Made by a program: the position numbers and the translations under genes
From: Euryodendron excelsum
Lineage: Eukaryota; Streptophyta; Magnoliopsida; Ericales; Pentaphylacaceae
DNA length: 64,000 nucleotides
Direction: 5' to 3'
Assembly (NCBI GenBank): GCA_033060915.1
Contig: CM065396.1
Coordinates: 3,345,501-3,409,500 of the forward strand
Notes under the pieces: generated by a model
Databases searched by the model: none
Told to the model about the DNA's origin: nothing
Seen by the model: the letters and a program-made list of their open reading frames with translations, nothing else
Shown here: positions 12,152 to 23,476 of the stretch, one piece after another
Layout: the number at the start of each line of letters is the position of its first letter
Numbering within the stretch: position 1 is the stretch's first letter

Positions 12152-15100
12152 TTCTATTTCATTCATCAACTTCATGGCCTCAATGACGCAAAGGACCTGT
12201 CCCTTCTGTACTTTGTCTCCAACCTAGACAAAAAGCTACTTGTGTAAGACAACCAAAGTAAAAACAAGTTTTAGAAAGAAATAAAGAAGCTGCAGCACCA
12301 AGTCAGTAAAAATCATCCAACTATCATTATTCAAATTCGTACAAATTACTTATTACAGAAGAATCACCTTCACAAATGGCGGTTCACCAGGTGCTGGACT
12401 TCGGTAGAATGTCCCCGCCATTGGGCATTTAAGAGGTGGAAGAGATGACTTAGCTGACTTGGAAGCAGGTGGAGAAGCTGACGGGGCTGGGGTTGAAGAA
12501 GATGCTGGAGCAGCCACAGGTGGGAGCGCTTGGAAAGCTGGTGGTGCTGCAGATGATGGAGGGGGTGAATGCATCATACCAACAGGAGCGGAAGATGTTG
12601 GTTGAGGCAAGGCCTCCTTTTTACGGATTAAGAGTTCACAATCAAGCTGTTTTAACTGCAATTCCACAATATCCCTGGAATCAACTAGCCTGCAAGACCA
12701 GGGGAAAAAAGTTTCTCCATTGTTTGAGAGTAAATGGAAAATTGACCGAACAAAGATCCAAAAGATCGAAATCACATACTTGACTAGATTTGCCACTTGA
12801 CTTATAAACTCAGATATGGATTCCTCTGAAGCCAAAGCTGCAGGAGAAGGCTCACTTGATGGCTTAGCATCCTTGGCTTCTGCTGCTCGTCCTTCTGATT
12901 TGGTTGGACTAGCTGGAGCATTTGAGGATCCATCGACAGCAACCTTGAAGGCAAAAGATGGCTCCAAAAGCATGTCCATGAAAGAACGGAAATTTGAAAA
13001 TAGATCTTCTAATGAAAATCATTGAAAGAACCTTACCTCATTCAATTGTGCTTTTACAGCACTGGAACGCTTCCAACAGGACTGCAGACCCTACAATTTG
13101 GATGTCAATTGCACAATCCAATTTTAGTGTAAGAGCCCCAGAGACCTCAATTTACATTAACAATATAATGCAAATGGCTTCAGAAAGGAATCAATAATAT
13201 TGAAATCACAGCCTTCCAAGTCCACAGAAAAATGTGACGAACCTGACATGGTAAAGACCCTCCTACATTGTGTTGTATTAAAAAAGTTAAAAGAGCGAGA
13301 AGGCACATATTTTACAAAGGGTGACCTATTACGAAGGTAGCCCTAGCTTTTGCTAGGGCAATTTTGCATGAATAGACATAAGTGTACTTCAAAAGGCATA
13401 AGAGAGTATTGACTTAAAAAGCAGTTTTGTCTAGTCACAAAAAAAAATTTCCCTGGTAATAGGATAGCCCTTATACAAAAACTACAAAGATCACACATAG
13501 GATATGCATTCGGATATTATTGTTTCAAATCCTACTTCCACCAAAAGAAAGGTATAGCACTACTAGGAGATTCCATTGATTCAAGCATTCCGAGTATGAT
13601 GGCCGTGAATTGAAGCTTTAATGGATAAACCATTAACTATGATGCAAATAAATGACACTACCCATGTTGGTCCCTGTTAATTAAGAGCGCTAGGAGGGGT
13701 GGACAGGGTACAAACCTAACATTAAACCAGCCATCTCAGACTCAAACCAATCCTTCATACTTGATATCCGAAACTTTAAAGGTTGCATCAAAACAAGGCC
13801 CCTTTCAACTTTATGTAAACAGAAGCAAGAAGTGCAGAAATTTTATAGACAGACAATGAAGGGCTGGTGTACCCTAAATAGCATAAGTACAGGGTATTCT
13901 CACATATAACCGCTGCTAACACTAATATTGAGGAACTAGATCATGGACTCCTCCAAAACAAAGGAAAATGCCCAAAAATTGGAACTTCCCAAATCGAGAA
14001 ACAATGAAAATCTATCAGCAAAATCTGGCATCTCACATGGAACGCATTGCCAAAGGGATTTAGAGGTGTTGTGGGTTCCACTCCTAAAAGCTAAAGTTTC
14101 CAATACTTCAACACCCCAGGTAGGTTGGAGCTACAACTTAAACGTCCCTAAAAAAATCTGCTCTTAAGATAGCCTGCTCCCTTTTATATTTATCTCAAAG
14201 CTTTCTAGGGAAGACTATATGAAATATTGCACATATACAAATCAAAAGACTAGATCAATCTCTACTAACCTAAAAGGATAGCTTTTGATACATAAAGACC
14301 CTAAAACACCCCCCACAACTTATATGGAATAAACTAGGTATACTCCCGAACCCATCTACTAATAGCAAGCACCAAAAAAAAATTACTAGTACTATATTTA
14401 AATGGGGCGTTACCCCGTTGGTAACTTTTCTATTTTATATCCACCTTACTTATCAAATAAAAAAATATACTAGTAGCACATACACGTATGTTATTGTACA
14501 CACATCAAGCATAAAGATGAGTTCTATACCCTATATTATGAAGACAACGTTGGAAATTTCTTATTGAACCCTAGTTTTAATGCAGATTTGACCTGGGTAT
14601 AGAAAATGTTTCTCTTCTGATGGAAAAATATTCACAACTAATCCACAAAACTAGCTTGATTGTTTTTAGCACAGTGAGGGAAGGTATTTTAAGTATACGT
14701 CACTTTATCACCAGCAATCAACTTCTGCTGAAGTTTCACATTTCCAAATTTCCCTGTGTGAGATGAATTTAGGACCATTTCAAACCGTAAAGTGGTCAGC
14801 AGTAATGGTAACTCTGGAGAAGCTCAATCTTGATGGAAGCTAAAAACATCTCTGTTATTGTACTTTTTTATAAATTTTTATTTATTTACTGTATTTTTGG
14901 TACAATTATTACTATTATTATTTTTTGTACATTCTTTCTTGTCAAGATTATATCACCAAAAATATGCACAAACCAAAAAATAGATTAACTACTTTCAACT
15001 AAACCATAAAAATTATTGAAAGGTTTAACAGGTATATAGAACTCTGTCAACTCTAACAGTTAACACCATCCATTAGGGTAGATTGGTTGCACAATTCAAA

Positions 15101-15818
15101 TTATTTCATTCTTAAATTATGTAATTCAAAATTCCCAATGTATACATTAGGAAATGCAAAATTCGTGTAGAAGAATAACTTTAATATGTTTTGAATCTCC
15201 TAACTTCAGATTATACAATTGCATGTTTTACAAAGAAATAAACAAATTAAAATCTTCACAAAGAAAGTAAATTTAAAGATTCTTCATTTATGATGAGCCA
15301 ATTCCAAAATGGCCCAATCTCAATTTTGGTGACAGCCAATTCTAAAAGACAAACACACATCGTTTAAAGAACAGAAAAAACATCATACTGTGCAAAACAT
15401 GATACTTGACCAAGAAATTCCCACTAAACCCGTTTGGCTGCTAAGAACACATAGAAAGGAACAAAAAAGAAACGAATCAAATTTCAAAACATCCACTAAT
15501 TGCCACTAAAGAGAATATAAACTCCAGCCCACCCAGCAGCTGAGATTTCTTTTTCCTTTTACCAAATTAACATAAAAGCATTAATTTCGTTATACCATTA
15601 TGTTTTTTATTGCTCCGTTTTCCAGCAAACAAACAAAGAAAAGAAAATATTCAAGAAAAAATCGATCTTGCTCCAGAAACTAATATATGCACACTTATTG
15701 AAAAGAAAAGAAAAGAAAAAAAAAACTGAGATACATATACATGGGCATATACGAAAAATGACAGAAAAGCAGAGATGGATTACCAATCATCACGAAATCT
15801 ATGTATAAACATATAATG

Positions 15819-15849
<31 letters not shown>

Positions 15850-15857
15850 AATAGAGA

Positions 15858-15896
<39 letters not shown>

Positions 15897-16086
15897 GACA
15901 TTTATACAAATAAACATATACCTTAGCACAGAATCGGAGCTTGGGCGGCCTGGGCGAGAGGCGAAAGGAGACCTTGGAGTGGGAATGGTAGTAATGGCGA
16001 TGGCAGACAGGTAAATAAGAGGAGGATGTCTGGGTAGTTTTGGCGACGGTGGCAGCTGAGGCCGTTGTTGCAATAGAGGACGCCAT
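12152..16086 (-). CDS. BCCP: Biotin carboxyl carrier protein of plastid acetyl-CoA carboxylase, terminal exon not found
   Basis: This subunit carries the biotin that shuttles carboxyl groups between biotin carboxylase and carboxyltransferase in the heteromeric plastid acetyl-CoA carboxylase, the first step of fatty-acid synthesis. Exons on the minus strand: 15922-16086, 13037-13081, 12780-12943, 12368-12689 and 12152-12223, all with GT-AG introns and compatible phases (256 codons). Exon 1 starts MASSIATTAS and is a Ser/Thr-rich, basic plastid transit peptide. Then come AQLNE-VAVDGSSNAP, LVDSRDIVELQLKQLDCELL, a Pro/Ala/Ser-rich linker, and the biotinyl domain (CPMAGTFYRSPAPGEPPFVK). Exon 5 ends with EAMKLMNEIE, whose Lys is the biotinylation site. 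Family members need about 30 more residues to close the domain; that exon was not seen between 1 and 12146. Intron 1 is 2.8 kb. Identity is near certain; intactness is not. Confidence 0.95.
12224..12367 (-). other. BCCP intron 4
   Basis: A 144 bp intron with donor GTGATT at 12367-12362 and acceptor GTCTAG ending at 12224. It separates PPFVK from VGDKVQKGQ at a codon boundary. Confidence 0.85.
12690..12779 (-). other. BCCP intron 3
   Basis: A 90 bp intron with donor GTATGTG at 12779 and acceptor TTGCAG ending at 12690. It splits the Lys codon of NLVK-LVDSRD in phase 2. Confidence 0.85.
13082..15921 (-). other. BCCP intron 1
   Basis: A 2840 bp intron between the transit-peptide exon (donor GTATATG at 15921) and the short second exon (acceptor CTGCAG ending at 13082). 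No transposon was recognised inside it. A compound TA then GA microsatellite lies at about 15820-15895, close to the donor. Confidence 0.8.
15818..15895. repeat. Compound TA/GA microsatellite in BCCP intron 1
   Basis: A TA-rich run is followed by a nearly pure GA tract of about 45 bases ending at 15895, only 27 bases from the exon-1 donor. On the gene's own strand it is a CT-rich tract followed by AT. Confidence 0.9.
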
Positions 16087-16290
16087 TGCTCGGAGGTTTG
16101 AGCGAGAGAGAGAGAGAGAGAGAGAGAAATCGAGTGCTCTAAATTTGTAGAATTATAGAGAGAGAGAGAGAGAGAGAGGCTGTACTAGGGAATCCGTCAG
16201 GGGTGAGAGAGAGAGAGTGGACACAGAAAATGGCTCACTTCAAGTCGATGAAATCAAAGTTTGAGAAAGAGAGAGAAAGATGGCATTGTA
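16087..16290 (-). promoter_or_regulatory. BCCP 5' leader and core promoter region, CT-rich on the gene strand
   Basis: Upstream of the ATG, three GA tracts on the plus strand (about 16104-16130, 16157-16178 and 16206-16220) read as CT runs on the gene's strand. Pyrimidine-rich leaders and Y-patches of this kind are common at plant nuclear genes for plastid proteins. No convincing TATA box was seen, and the transcription start cannot be placed from sequence alone. Confidence 0.45.
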
Positions 16291-17571
16291 GTCCCTGCTG
16301 ACAAGTAACAGGTTAGACTCCAGAAGGAGCCTGATCTTGCCACCTCACCGGAAGGCCCATCCTGGTCATGGGCCCTCACATGAAGTGGCAACAAGAATAG
16401 GGTTGTACTGTCAACGGGGATAACGGAGTAGGTAAAGATCGGACACCTTATTTATAATATTAAGTTCGACTTATATTGTTAGTAGTTTTTTTTGATAGAT
16501 AATTTGTAAGTATTACTGTAAACTCTTATCAGGGCTAGTGATATATCCTAGCTTTGAATGGAGTAGCCTCCTCTTTTCTTAAATTTTATTGTACCAAAAA
16601 AAAAGAATAGGATTGTACTAACTGCTAATCTCGTTAGTTATTTAATTTTTTTTAATGGGTAGCAAATAAATAGGTTTAATTATAGGGTAGCAAAATCAGT
16701 CCTCATTTATTGGGTTTGAGAATTTTTTTTTTAAATATAATGGGCGGTTTTAAAAATTGTGTTTGAAGCCCGGACTGACTCAACTTGAAATATATATATA
16801 TAATATTATATTTTTTATTTTAATATATTTATGTATTTAGATTTTATTTTATTTTTTTGAAGAAAATTTTTCTTAAATTTTTTTTATAAGTTAAATGGGC
16901 AAGATTGGGAGAGTTTGGGATTTTAGTTTTTATTTTAGACAGGCTTGAGATTTAGTTTAGACTTGATGGAAAAAAAATTTAATGTAGACCCGGTCGACCA
17001 ATGTCCACCCATAGGCTAAAGTAATAATAGTCAACTAATGATGTTTGACTAGGGCAAATTGAAAAACTATTTTTAATTTGTTATTCTACCCTTGATAAAA
17101 TAATTAGCCAAAAATTAAATTAGTTACATAAATAATTCACTGAAGCCACTAACGACACCATTGTTATGTCACCACCATGGCTGAATAGACAAACTTGAGG
17201 CAGAACAATCCCCCCGGCCTGTCTTCTCCAAACTTAGCACCACCTCACCACTAGCCACATCATCTCCACACACCACTACAAGCTCCATAACCATCTCTAC
17301 TACTGTAGCTTTCATAATCACCTTCACCTCCCCCATCCCTCTATGGCGATAACCCCCTCATCCATGGCCACAATCCCTTACTCCATGTCCACAACCCTCA
17401 TTACCTCTTCTTTCCCTATCTCTATCACCATCGTCGATATTGCCCTCCTTTTCATTTCCTTTTTCACAAATCCTCTTCCCTCTATTTCTCTATCCATTCT
17501 AACACCTGGTTCTCAAGCAATTTTGATTTGAACTTAAAGCCTAACACTGATCATCTCAATCCATGGCTGGT
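16291..17571. other. Intergenic DNA, no gene recognised
   Basis: AT-rich, with a C-rich low-complexity part at about 17160-17480 full of CCA/ACC triplets. The 62-residue open frame there (17343-17531) is Ser/Thr/Ile-rich and follows from that composition; it is not treated as a gene. Confidence 0.5.
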
Positions 17572-18423
17572 CTTTCAATCATAGTTATCAAAATCATCAC
17601 AGAGCTAGTATTTCAACTAGTTGAACCAAGAACTAGAAGGTTGGTTGGTTCGATTCATTACATTGGGTTGTTTATCTAATAAACTGGTTAAACTGTAAAT
17701 CAAGGAAGGCATTTTTAAGGTAACTTTCTATTATAAAGCAACAATATTTAATAATGCTATTTTTATTCAAAACTCCAATAATTTCAACCCACCGAGACTC
17801 AAACTCTACCACATCTTACGGTATTACTAACACTAAACCACTATTCCACATTTTTTTTGTACTTACTTTGTGCCACATATAATATAAGGCAACATTTGTT
17901 GACTCCATACCTTGATTTTTTATGATAACAAAATAGTATTATTTTTTAAATGAATTTAATTTATGTGCAGAAAGTATTTATTAATTATATCCACATTTTG
18001 CTTAAAAATGATTATAATGAATGATATGATTAGAAAATAGATTTGGAAGCTTGATGCTTGGATAAATGAGCTTGAATGAATTGGATGATTGATTGGTGAA
18101 CTTTACAAGAAGATTATTTAGATAATCTTACTCTCAAAGAAATTGAAGGTGTTTAAGGTGATTAACAATTATTGAAGAAATGAAGACAAACTTTGGAAGC
18201 ATTTTGTGGTGGATTGAAGAAATTAAAGATTGATAAAGGAACCTTATACATAAATTATTGAATTAATTTCATTTCTAAGAGATTGAAGGTATTCTATGTG
18301 TTCAGCATTATTAAAGGAGGAGTTTTGAAATCTTAGAAGCCTTATTGGATTAATCGAAGAAGATGCTGAAGATTCTGAAGCGATTTGCCTAAGTTTAGAA
18401 GAAGGTTGAAGAAACATAACATG

Positions 18424-18940
18424 TGTTGACCCCTTTCAAAGGTGCTAACACATTTGAGCTTAAAGTGAAGATTCAACTAATTCAAAGGCAACAAACAAGG
18501 TTGGTACCTTTTCAGAGGTGCTAACACCGTGATTCAAAAGACTTGGTTAGAATTTTGAAGAAGGCAAAAGTGTCAATACTCTTCAGAGGTGTTGACACCT
18601 GAAGATTTTTTGGGATGAACGATTTCGCAAGGCAGAAGTATTGACACCTTTCAGAGGTACTGATACATGAATCTTTGCTCTGGGCAGACTTCGACGACAT
18701 AAGTGTTGACACCAGATTCTCAAATATCAACCTCTTTATTCAAAGAGCAAGGCTAAAGGAAGGACTTCACGAAGTGCCCAGAGGTGCAGACACCTTTTTA
18801 AAGGTCTTAAAGGACTGGTCTAGGAAGGTGCAAATGTCAACACCTATTCTAGAAATGCTGATATTTAGATTCAGAAAAGGTCTTACAAAATGACACTGAA
18901 GCAGCAAATGTCAACACCCGTTCAGAAGTGTCAACAATTG
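18424..18940. repeat. Degenerate tandem units with TGTTGACACC-type dyads in the copia LTR
   Basis: At least eight imperfect units spaced roughly 55-80 bp apart carry variants of GTGTTGACACC and CAGAGGTGCTGACACC. They correspond to the cleaner TGTCGACACA units at 31361-31570 in the sister LTR. Most CG centres have become TG or CA here. Confidence 0.7.
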
Positions 18941-20145
18941 GATGGTGTCTGGGTAGTAATAGTCATATTTTTTAACGTTATGTAGTGTTCATTTTGCATT
19001 AAATGCATTCACAACTATTTCCAATGGCTGGATTACATACAAAGCTATAATAGAAGGTCTCTAAATCATTTAAGAAGAGGACTACAAGATCATGAAGGTT
19101 ATACATCATATTCAAAGAATTCTCTAATTTTCACTATTTTTGTCTTTTTGTTCCTCACCTGTGAAGTTATTTGTTGAATTGCAACTTGCATGTTTACTCT
19201 TTGTGAGAGTACCTATTGTATTAAACTCCATCAATATTCTTGGGTTGAGTTGTAACCCTATGTAAGTTTGAGTATTCTTGGACAAAAACATTTGTAAATT
19301 TGAGTGAAACTTGAACAAAATCACTTGGGATAAACTCTTATAAGAAGTGAGCTAGGCACTTAAAGAACTAGCAAGTTGTGTAAAGAGATTTTTATATAGT
19401 GGAGGATACCTTCGCGGCGATCGAGGAAGAGAGAACGTAGGCTAAAGATTGTGCTAGTGTAGTACCTTGAACCCATTAAATTCCCTATTTGTATGTTTCT
19501 TTAAATTTTATATCATTCTAATGTGCATTTGGGTCAAGTTGACCAATTAAAAGTCATGTTGTAACTTAAGCCTATAGGGTGAGACACATGGGATTATTTC
19601 CCATGTGTATCATCTTATATACACAAACCCACACACCCATATACACACACACCCAACCGATTGGGACGAAAAAAGAAGGAGAAAAGGAGAAGAGAAAGAG
19701 GAGGGAGGAGATTGAAGGAAGAGAGGGAACTTGGAGAGCCTCCACCCAAGCCAAGAGAAGTCATTGGAGGCTTGAACAAGCTTGAAGAGAGGTAAGCTCC
19801 ATTTCTTTTTACAAATTGTATATGTATATTCATGTATCTTGATGGGTTGTGATATTGGGTTATTCTAGGGGGCTCATTTGAGTCCTAAATAGATCGAATC
19901 TTGAGCATTGTAAACTCCATTGTAGGATTTGAGGGTTTGGGATTGAAATTCCCAATTTATACAAGTTAGAGCTTGGGTTTCTAAAACTTTAGATCCCTTT
20001 GATTTGATTATTCTTTCTTCCTATTTTGGGTTATTATCATCCTTGTGGGCTAATCTTTGAGCCCTAAGAGTGTTGGGAAGGTTTGGTTGTGTTTGGATGG
20101 GTTTTGGGAGAGTTTTGGGTTGAGAATCATTGCTGCGCAGAACGG

Positions 20146-20340
20146 GGCATTCGAACACCCGACAGGGCCATTTTAACGGTCCGAGAGCAGAGTTTTCCAT
20201 TTGGCCTAGCGTTCGAACGGCCCGAGAGGGTGTTTTTCCATTTTTTCCTGAGGTTCGAACGGCCATTTTGGGCGTTCGAACAGCTAGGTTATTTTGGCCT
20301 AACGTTCGAACGGCCCGGTTGGATGTTCTAACCGTCTGCC
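20146..20340. repeat. Cluster of TTCGAA palindromes in the gypsy solo LTR
   Basis: CATTCGAACAC, GCGTTCGAACGGCC, GGTTCGAACGGCC, GCGTTCGAACAG and ACGTTCGAACGGCC recur within about 195 bp, interleaved with TTTT/GGCC-rich spacers. The surrounding LTR is AT-rich, so this is a local CpG-rich island of repeated dyads. Confidence 0.85.
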
Positions 20341-21204
20341 AATTTCGGCACTGTTTAATAAAATTGACATAACTTTCTCTACAAAATTTGAATTGATGCA
20401 CCATTTGAAACATTAGAAAGTAGACTCATAGACCTTTTTAGCCATATAAACTTTGTTTTATAATTCCTTATAGATTAAAAGATATTTAAGTTTAAAGTTG
20501 ACCCAAAGCTATGCCAAAAGCCTTATTTTTTCAAAGTGTTACCCCATTCTTTGCAAGACCTTACTTCTTCACCCGAAATGTGTTTTTAAGCTACGACCTA
20601 TCAAATTAAAGGTCTTTAAGCCTATTTTCATATAGAACTAGCCTTGTGTGAAAATCCTTTGTTTGGGGTGGTTGGGATGCGATGAAAGGATTAATGTTTC
20701 AAGTTTCACACTTCGCTCTCAACCTCGTGTTCTCATTTTACGTTGGGGTCTTGTCCTAAAGTTTAGCATTGCTCTCTTCCGTTGTGAGCGTGAGGTGTTA
20801 ATGAGTCAGGGTTAAGGAACTTATATGCTTAGTCTCGGTTTACGTGGTATTGCTTTGCTTTGGAGTCTCGTATTTATTTTTTCATATTTCTATGTGCAAT
20901 TTGTGTAGGAACACTTTGTCTACCACCCATTCTATTGGAGAGAAGTGAGTAACTATATGCCATAAATAAAACTCTATTATTTCCAAATGTTTTAAGCTCA
21001 CTTCTATATCATGAATGTGTTCTATACGTTTCAATGCATCAATGATTACGTTCAAGTATAAATGTCATGCTTTGAATTATGTACGAACCTTACCTATGAT
21101 ATAAATCACAACCTACGAATTAGAATGTTCGCATAAAGCAGATATAAGATTCCTAACGTACGACCCTAACTTAAGGTCTTTTCGTGGTAAGACTTTAATC
21201 TAGC

Positions 21205-21485
21205 TTAATAGTCCTACGCTAGGGGACGTGAAATAAACTATGCTAGTCCAATGCTAGGGGACGTGAAAGAAACTATGCTAGTCCTACGCTAGGGGAAGTG
21301 AAAACTAGTCATACGCTAGGGGATGTAAAAAAAACTATGCTAGTCCTATGCTAGGGGACGTGAAATACACTATGCTAGTCGTAAGATAGGGGGCATGAAA
21401 TAAACTATCGATATGTAAGGTTTTTCGTGGCAAGGCCATAAGCTAGCAACGATAGTCGTACGATAGGGGACAAAAAATAATCTAT
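21205..21485 (+). repeat. 35 bp minisatellite inside the gypsy solo LTR
   Basis: The unit is close to CTAGTCCTACGCTAGGGGAC followed by GTGAAATAAACTATG. Six imperfect head-to-tail copies lie at about 21208-21418, one of them shortened, and a further degenerate copy is near 21449-21485. CTAG-GCTAGG within each unit gives short dyads. Confidence 0.9.
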
Positions 21486-21880
21486 CGCCATGTTGGGAGA
21501 CTTCCATTGGCTTAAAAGTCTAGATGTGACCTTTATGGTTACTATAACTGAGCGTAGCTCTTATGATTGACTTAAAAAGCCTATATATGACCTTTACCCT
21601 TACTATAATGGAACCTAGCTCTTAAGATAGGCCTAATGCACTTTACGTGCTAATAACTGAGTGTAGCTCTTAATGACTAACCCTGGTCCCACAATCAAGT
21701 CCTACTCTCATGATTGGCTTAAAGCATCCTATGTTGCTAATGATTGAGCATAGCTCTTAATGATTGAGTCTAGCTCTCATGGTTGGCGTAAAGAGTCTAC
21801 GCGTGACTTTTCACGGTTACTATGTTGGCCTAAAGAGCCTTACGTGTGACCTTTGTGGTTACTATGATGCCCAACACCAA
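21486..21880 (+). repeat. Degenerate AGCTCTTATGATTG-type repeats in the gypsy solo LTR
   Basis: Phrases such as GAGCGTAGCTCTTATGATTG, GAGTCTAGCTCTCATGGTTG and TGACCTTTATGGTTACTAT recur with variable spacing of roughly 45-110 bp. This is a second, older tandem family lying directly after the 35 bp array. Confidence 0.65.
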
Positions 21881-23476
21881 AAAAACCTTTTAAGCGGGGT
21901 GAAGTGAGGGATATGGTTGCCTAATGTAAAGACATGACACACTTATGTTCTAGAATGAGTAATATGATTTGTTCAAATGCTTCACGACAAGTTATGTATG
22001 TTTCCACAAGTACTAATGTCACGATATATCTCTCATTTTTATGATATTATGATATGCCCTCACAATATCATACCACAATATGCTTATGATAGTCATGTTA
22101 TGCCTTACGAAATCATGTTATGGGTTATGTCTCACTCCTTCGGTACTATGTTCGAAACGTTATAACATTTTGTTATGAAAGCTTACGATATAATGTTCCA
22201 ATATAACGCTATGATACCTATGTTCTCAAAGTTATGCCTTATGCATTTCAAGAATGACGATATGGATGTGTCTAATGCTATACGATGAGTTAAGATATAT
22301 GCTTACAAGTTATGATATGTTATACTGATGACAAACTATGTCATGCACTACGGGAGCATGCTATGACAGGTCTCTCGCTTCTTCGACATTATGTTTTAAA
22401 AATAACGAATTATATTGATATGATAGTATAAGTCATGCATTTTCAAGCATACACTTATACGTTTCTAGGTACACGATATGTATGCATAAACGTTCAGCTA
22501 TTGTCATATACGCTGAAGAGAAATATTAGTCAGGTAGTAACACACTTATGTTTTAGAACAAGAATCAAGATATGTCAAATGCTTAAGATGATTTATGTAC
22601 GTCACGCCTCTCCTTGAAAGCATTATGTTTCGAAACGGTATGATGTTTTAATACAATGCCTGTGCTCCATCTGCGCAAATGTTTACTTATTGATTATATG
22701 TAGCTATAACTGCTAGTCCATGGTATTTTGTGTTCATGCATCATGGTTATTCACTAAGCATTAGCTCACGTTTTTTAAAAATGATTTCAGGTGACCAAAC
22801 AAGGAAGTCTTGGAGGGAGGCCATTACGAAGATATTTGGATTCCGGCCTATGGGCCTTATGATATGTAACGCGTATAAGGGCTAAACCCTAATGTTGTAA
22901 TATTATAATGTTATAATTGTGATGGCCTTCGATAGACTCATTTTATGGTATGTTCATGTTTTTGGAGATTAGGCACAGCTCTGCTATGTATGACACACAT
23001 TCTACTTTACGTTTATAAAAGTTTAATTCCATAGTTATGTATCTTTTGAATTATAAATGCACAGGTGTTCAACCGGTTTATGTAATGCGGCCTTGGGTAG
23101 CCAAGCTACCGGCCAGTCATGCACCCTAAATCCGTATAGGTCGGGTTTCGGGGCGTGACAACTAGACCTTTGTAAATCTTTGTGTTTCTTCTTGCTTTGT
23201 TTTTAGCTTCTACATTACATTACTTTGCTTATATTCATATCTTCCATTGTGATATTGTTCCATTGATTTTTATTTTCTAAATATTGGTTTATTGCTTTAA
23301 ATTTTGAAAAATCCAATTCATCCCCCCTCTTGGATTGCTATTTCAGGCCAACAAAATTATATTAAATATAAATAGTATCCATATAATATTGTAATAACGG
23401 TTGAACCGGTTAAACTGTGAATTAGAGTCTTCACCGGTTTGATGATTGACTCGGTTCTGATAACTATGCTTCCAAT

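Larger units (their letters stand above)
19458..23160 (+). mobile_element. Ty3/gypsy-type solo LTR (3.7 kb), innermost shell
   Basis: It begins TGTAGTACCTTG and ends TTCGGGGCGTGACA, so the tips are TGT...ACA. It is flanked by GCTAG (19453-19457) and ACTAG (23161-23165), a 5 bp duplication with one mismatch. Rejoining the flanks restores the copia LTR text that the sister copy at 30870-30960 shows. Very long LTRs ending CGTGACA are typical of plant chromovirus-type gypsy elements. A TATA-like TCTTATATACAC lies at 19612. No internal gag-pol is present. It contains the minisatellites and the TTCGAA cluster listed separately. Confidence 0.8.
17897..23353 (+). mobile_element. Ty1/copia-type solo LTR, middle shell of the nest
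   Basis: It begins TGTTGACTCC and ends GGCCAACA, giving the TG...CA inverted tips of an LTR, with imperfect 5 bp duplications ACATT (17892-17896) and AAATT (23354-23358). The same family occurs inverted at 30655-32581. Shared landmarks are TGATAACAAAA near the 5' end, GATCGAGGAAGAGAGAACGT at 19418-19437, and ATCCCCCCTCTTGGATTGC near the 3' end. No internal coding region is present, so it is a solo LTR of about 1.75 kb once the inner insertion (19458-23160) is removed. The copia assignment rests on the end motifs and is less certain than the LTR call. Confidence 0.75.
17580..23468. mobile_element. hAT-type MITE, outer shell of a three-level nest
   Basis: Inverted ends CATAGTTATCA (17580) and, reading inward from the right, CATAGTTATCAGAACCG (23468) are flanked by near-identical 8 bp target duplications, CTTTCAAT at 17572-17579 and CTTCCAAT at 23469-23476. 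Both arms carry ACTGGTTAAACTG or CCGGTTAAACTG motifs. An 8 bp duplication is the hAT signature. Removing the inner LTR (17897-23353) leaves a MITE of about 430 bp with no coding capacity. Confidence 0.75.

Noticed and set aside
12469..13025. Plus-strand open frames over the BCCP exons
   Set aside because: They are antisense to exons with strong family motifs and correct splice sites; they contain no recognisable domain.
15695..15901. Minus-strand Ser-Leu and Tyr-Ile repeat proteins
   Set aside because: They are translations of the GA and TA microsatellites in BCCP intron 1.
20021..20413. Minus-strand frame of 130 residues with RTS/AVRT repeats
   Set aside because: It derives from the TTCGAAC palindrome cluster of the gypsy solo LTR.
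21205..21485. CRISPR-like array of 35 bp repeats
   Set aside because: The units are head-to-tail without unique spacers and lie in a plant LTR; this is a minisatellite.
19467..23160. Independent genes inside the first nest
   Set aside because: All open frames are short and fall within a single LTR with clear borders and target duplications.
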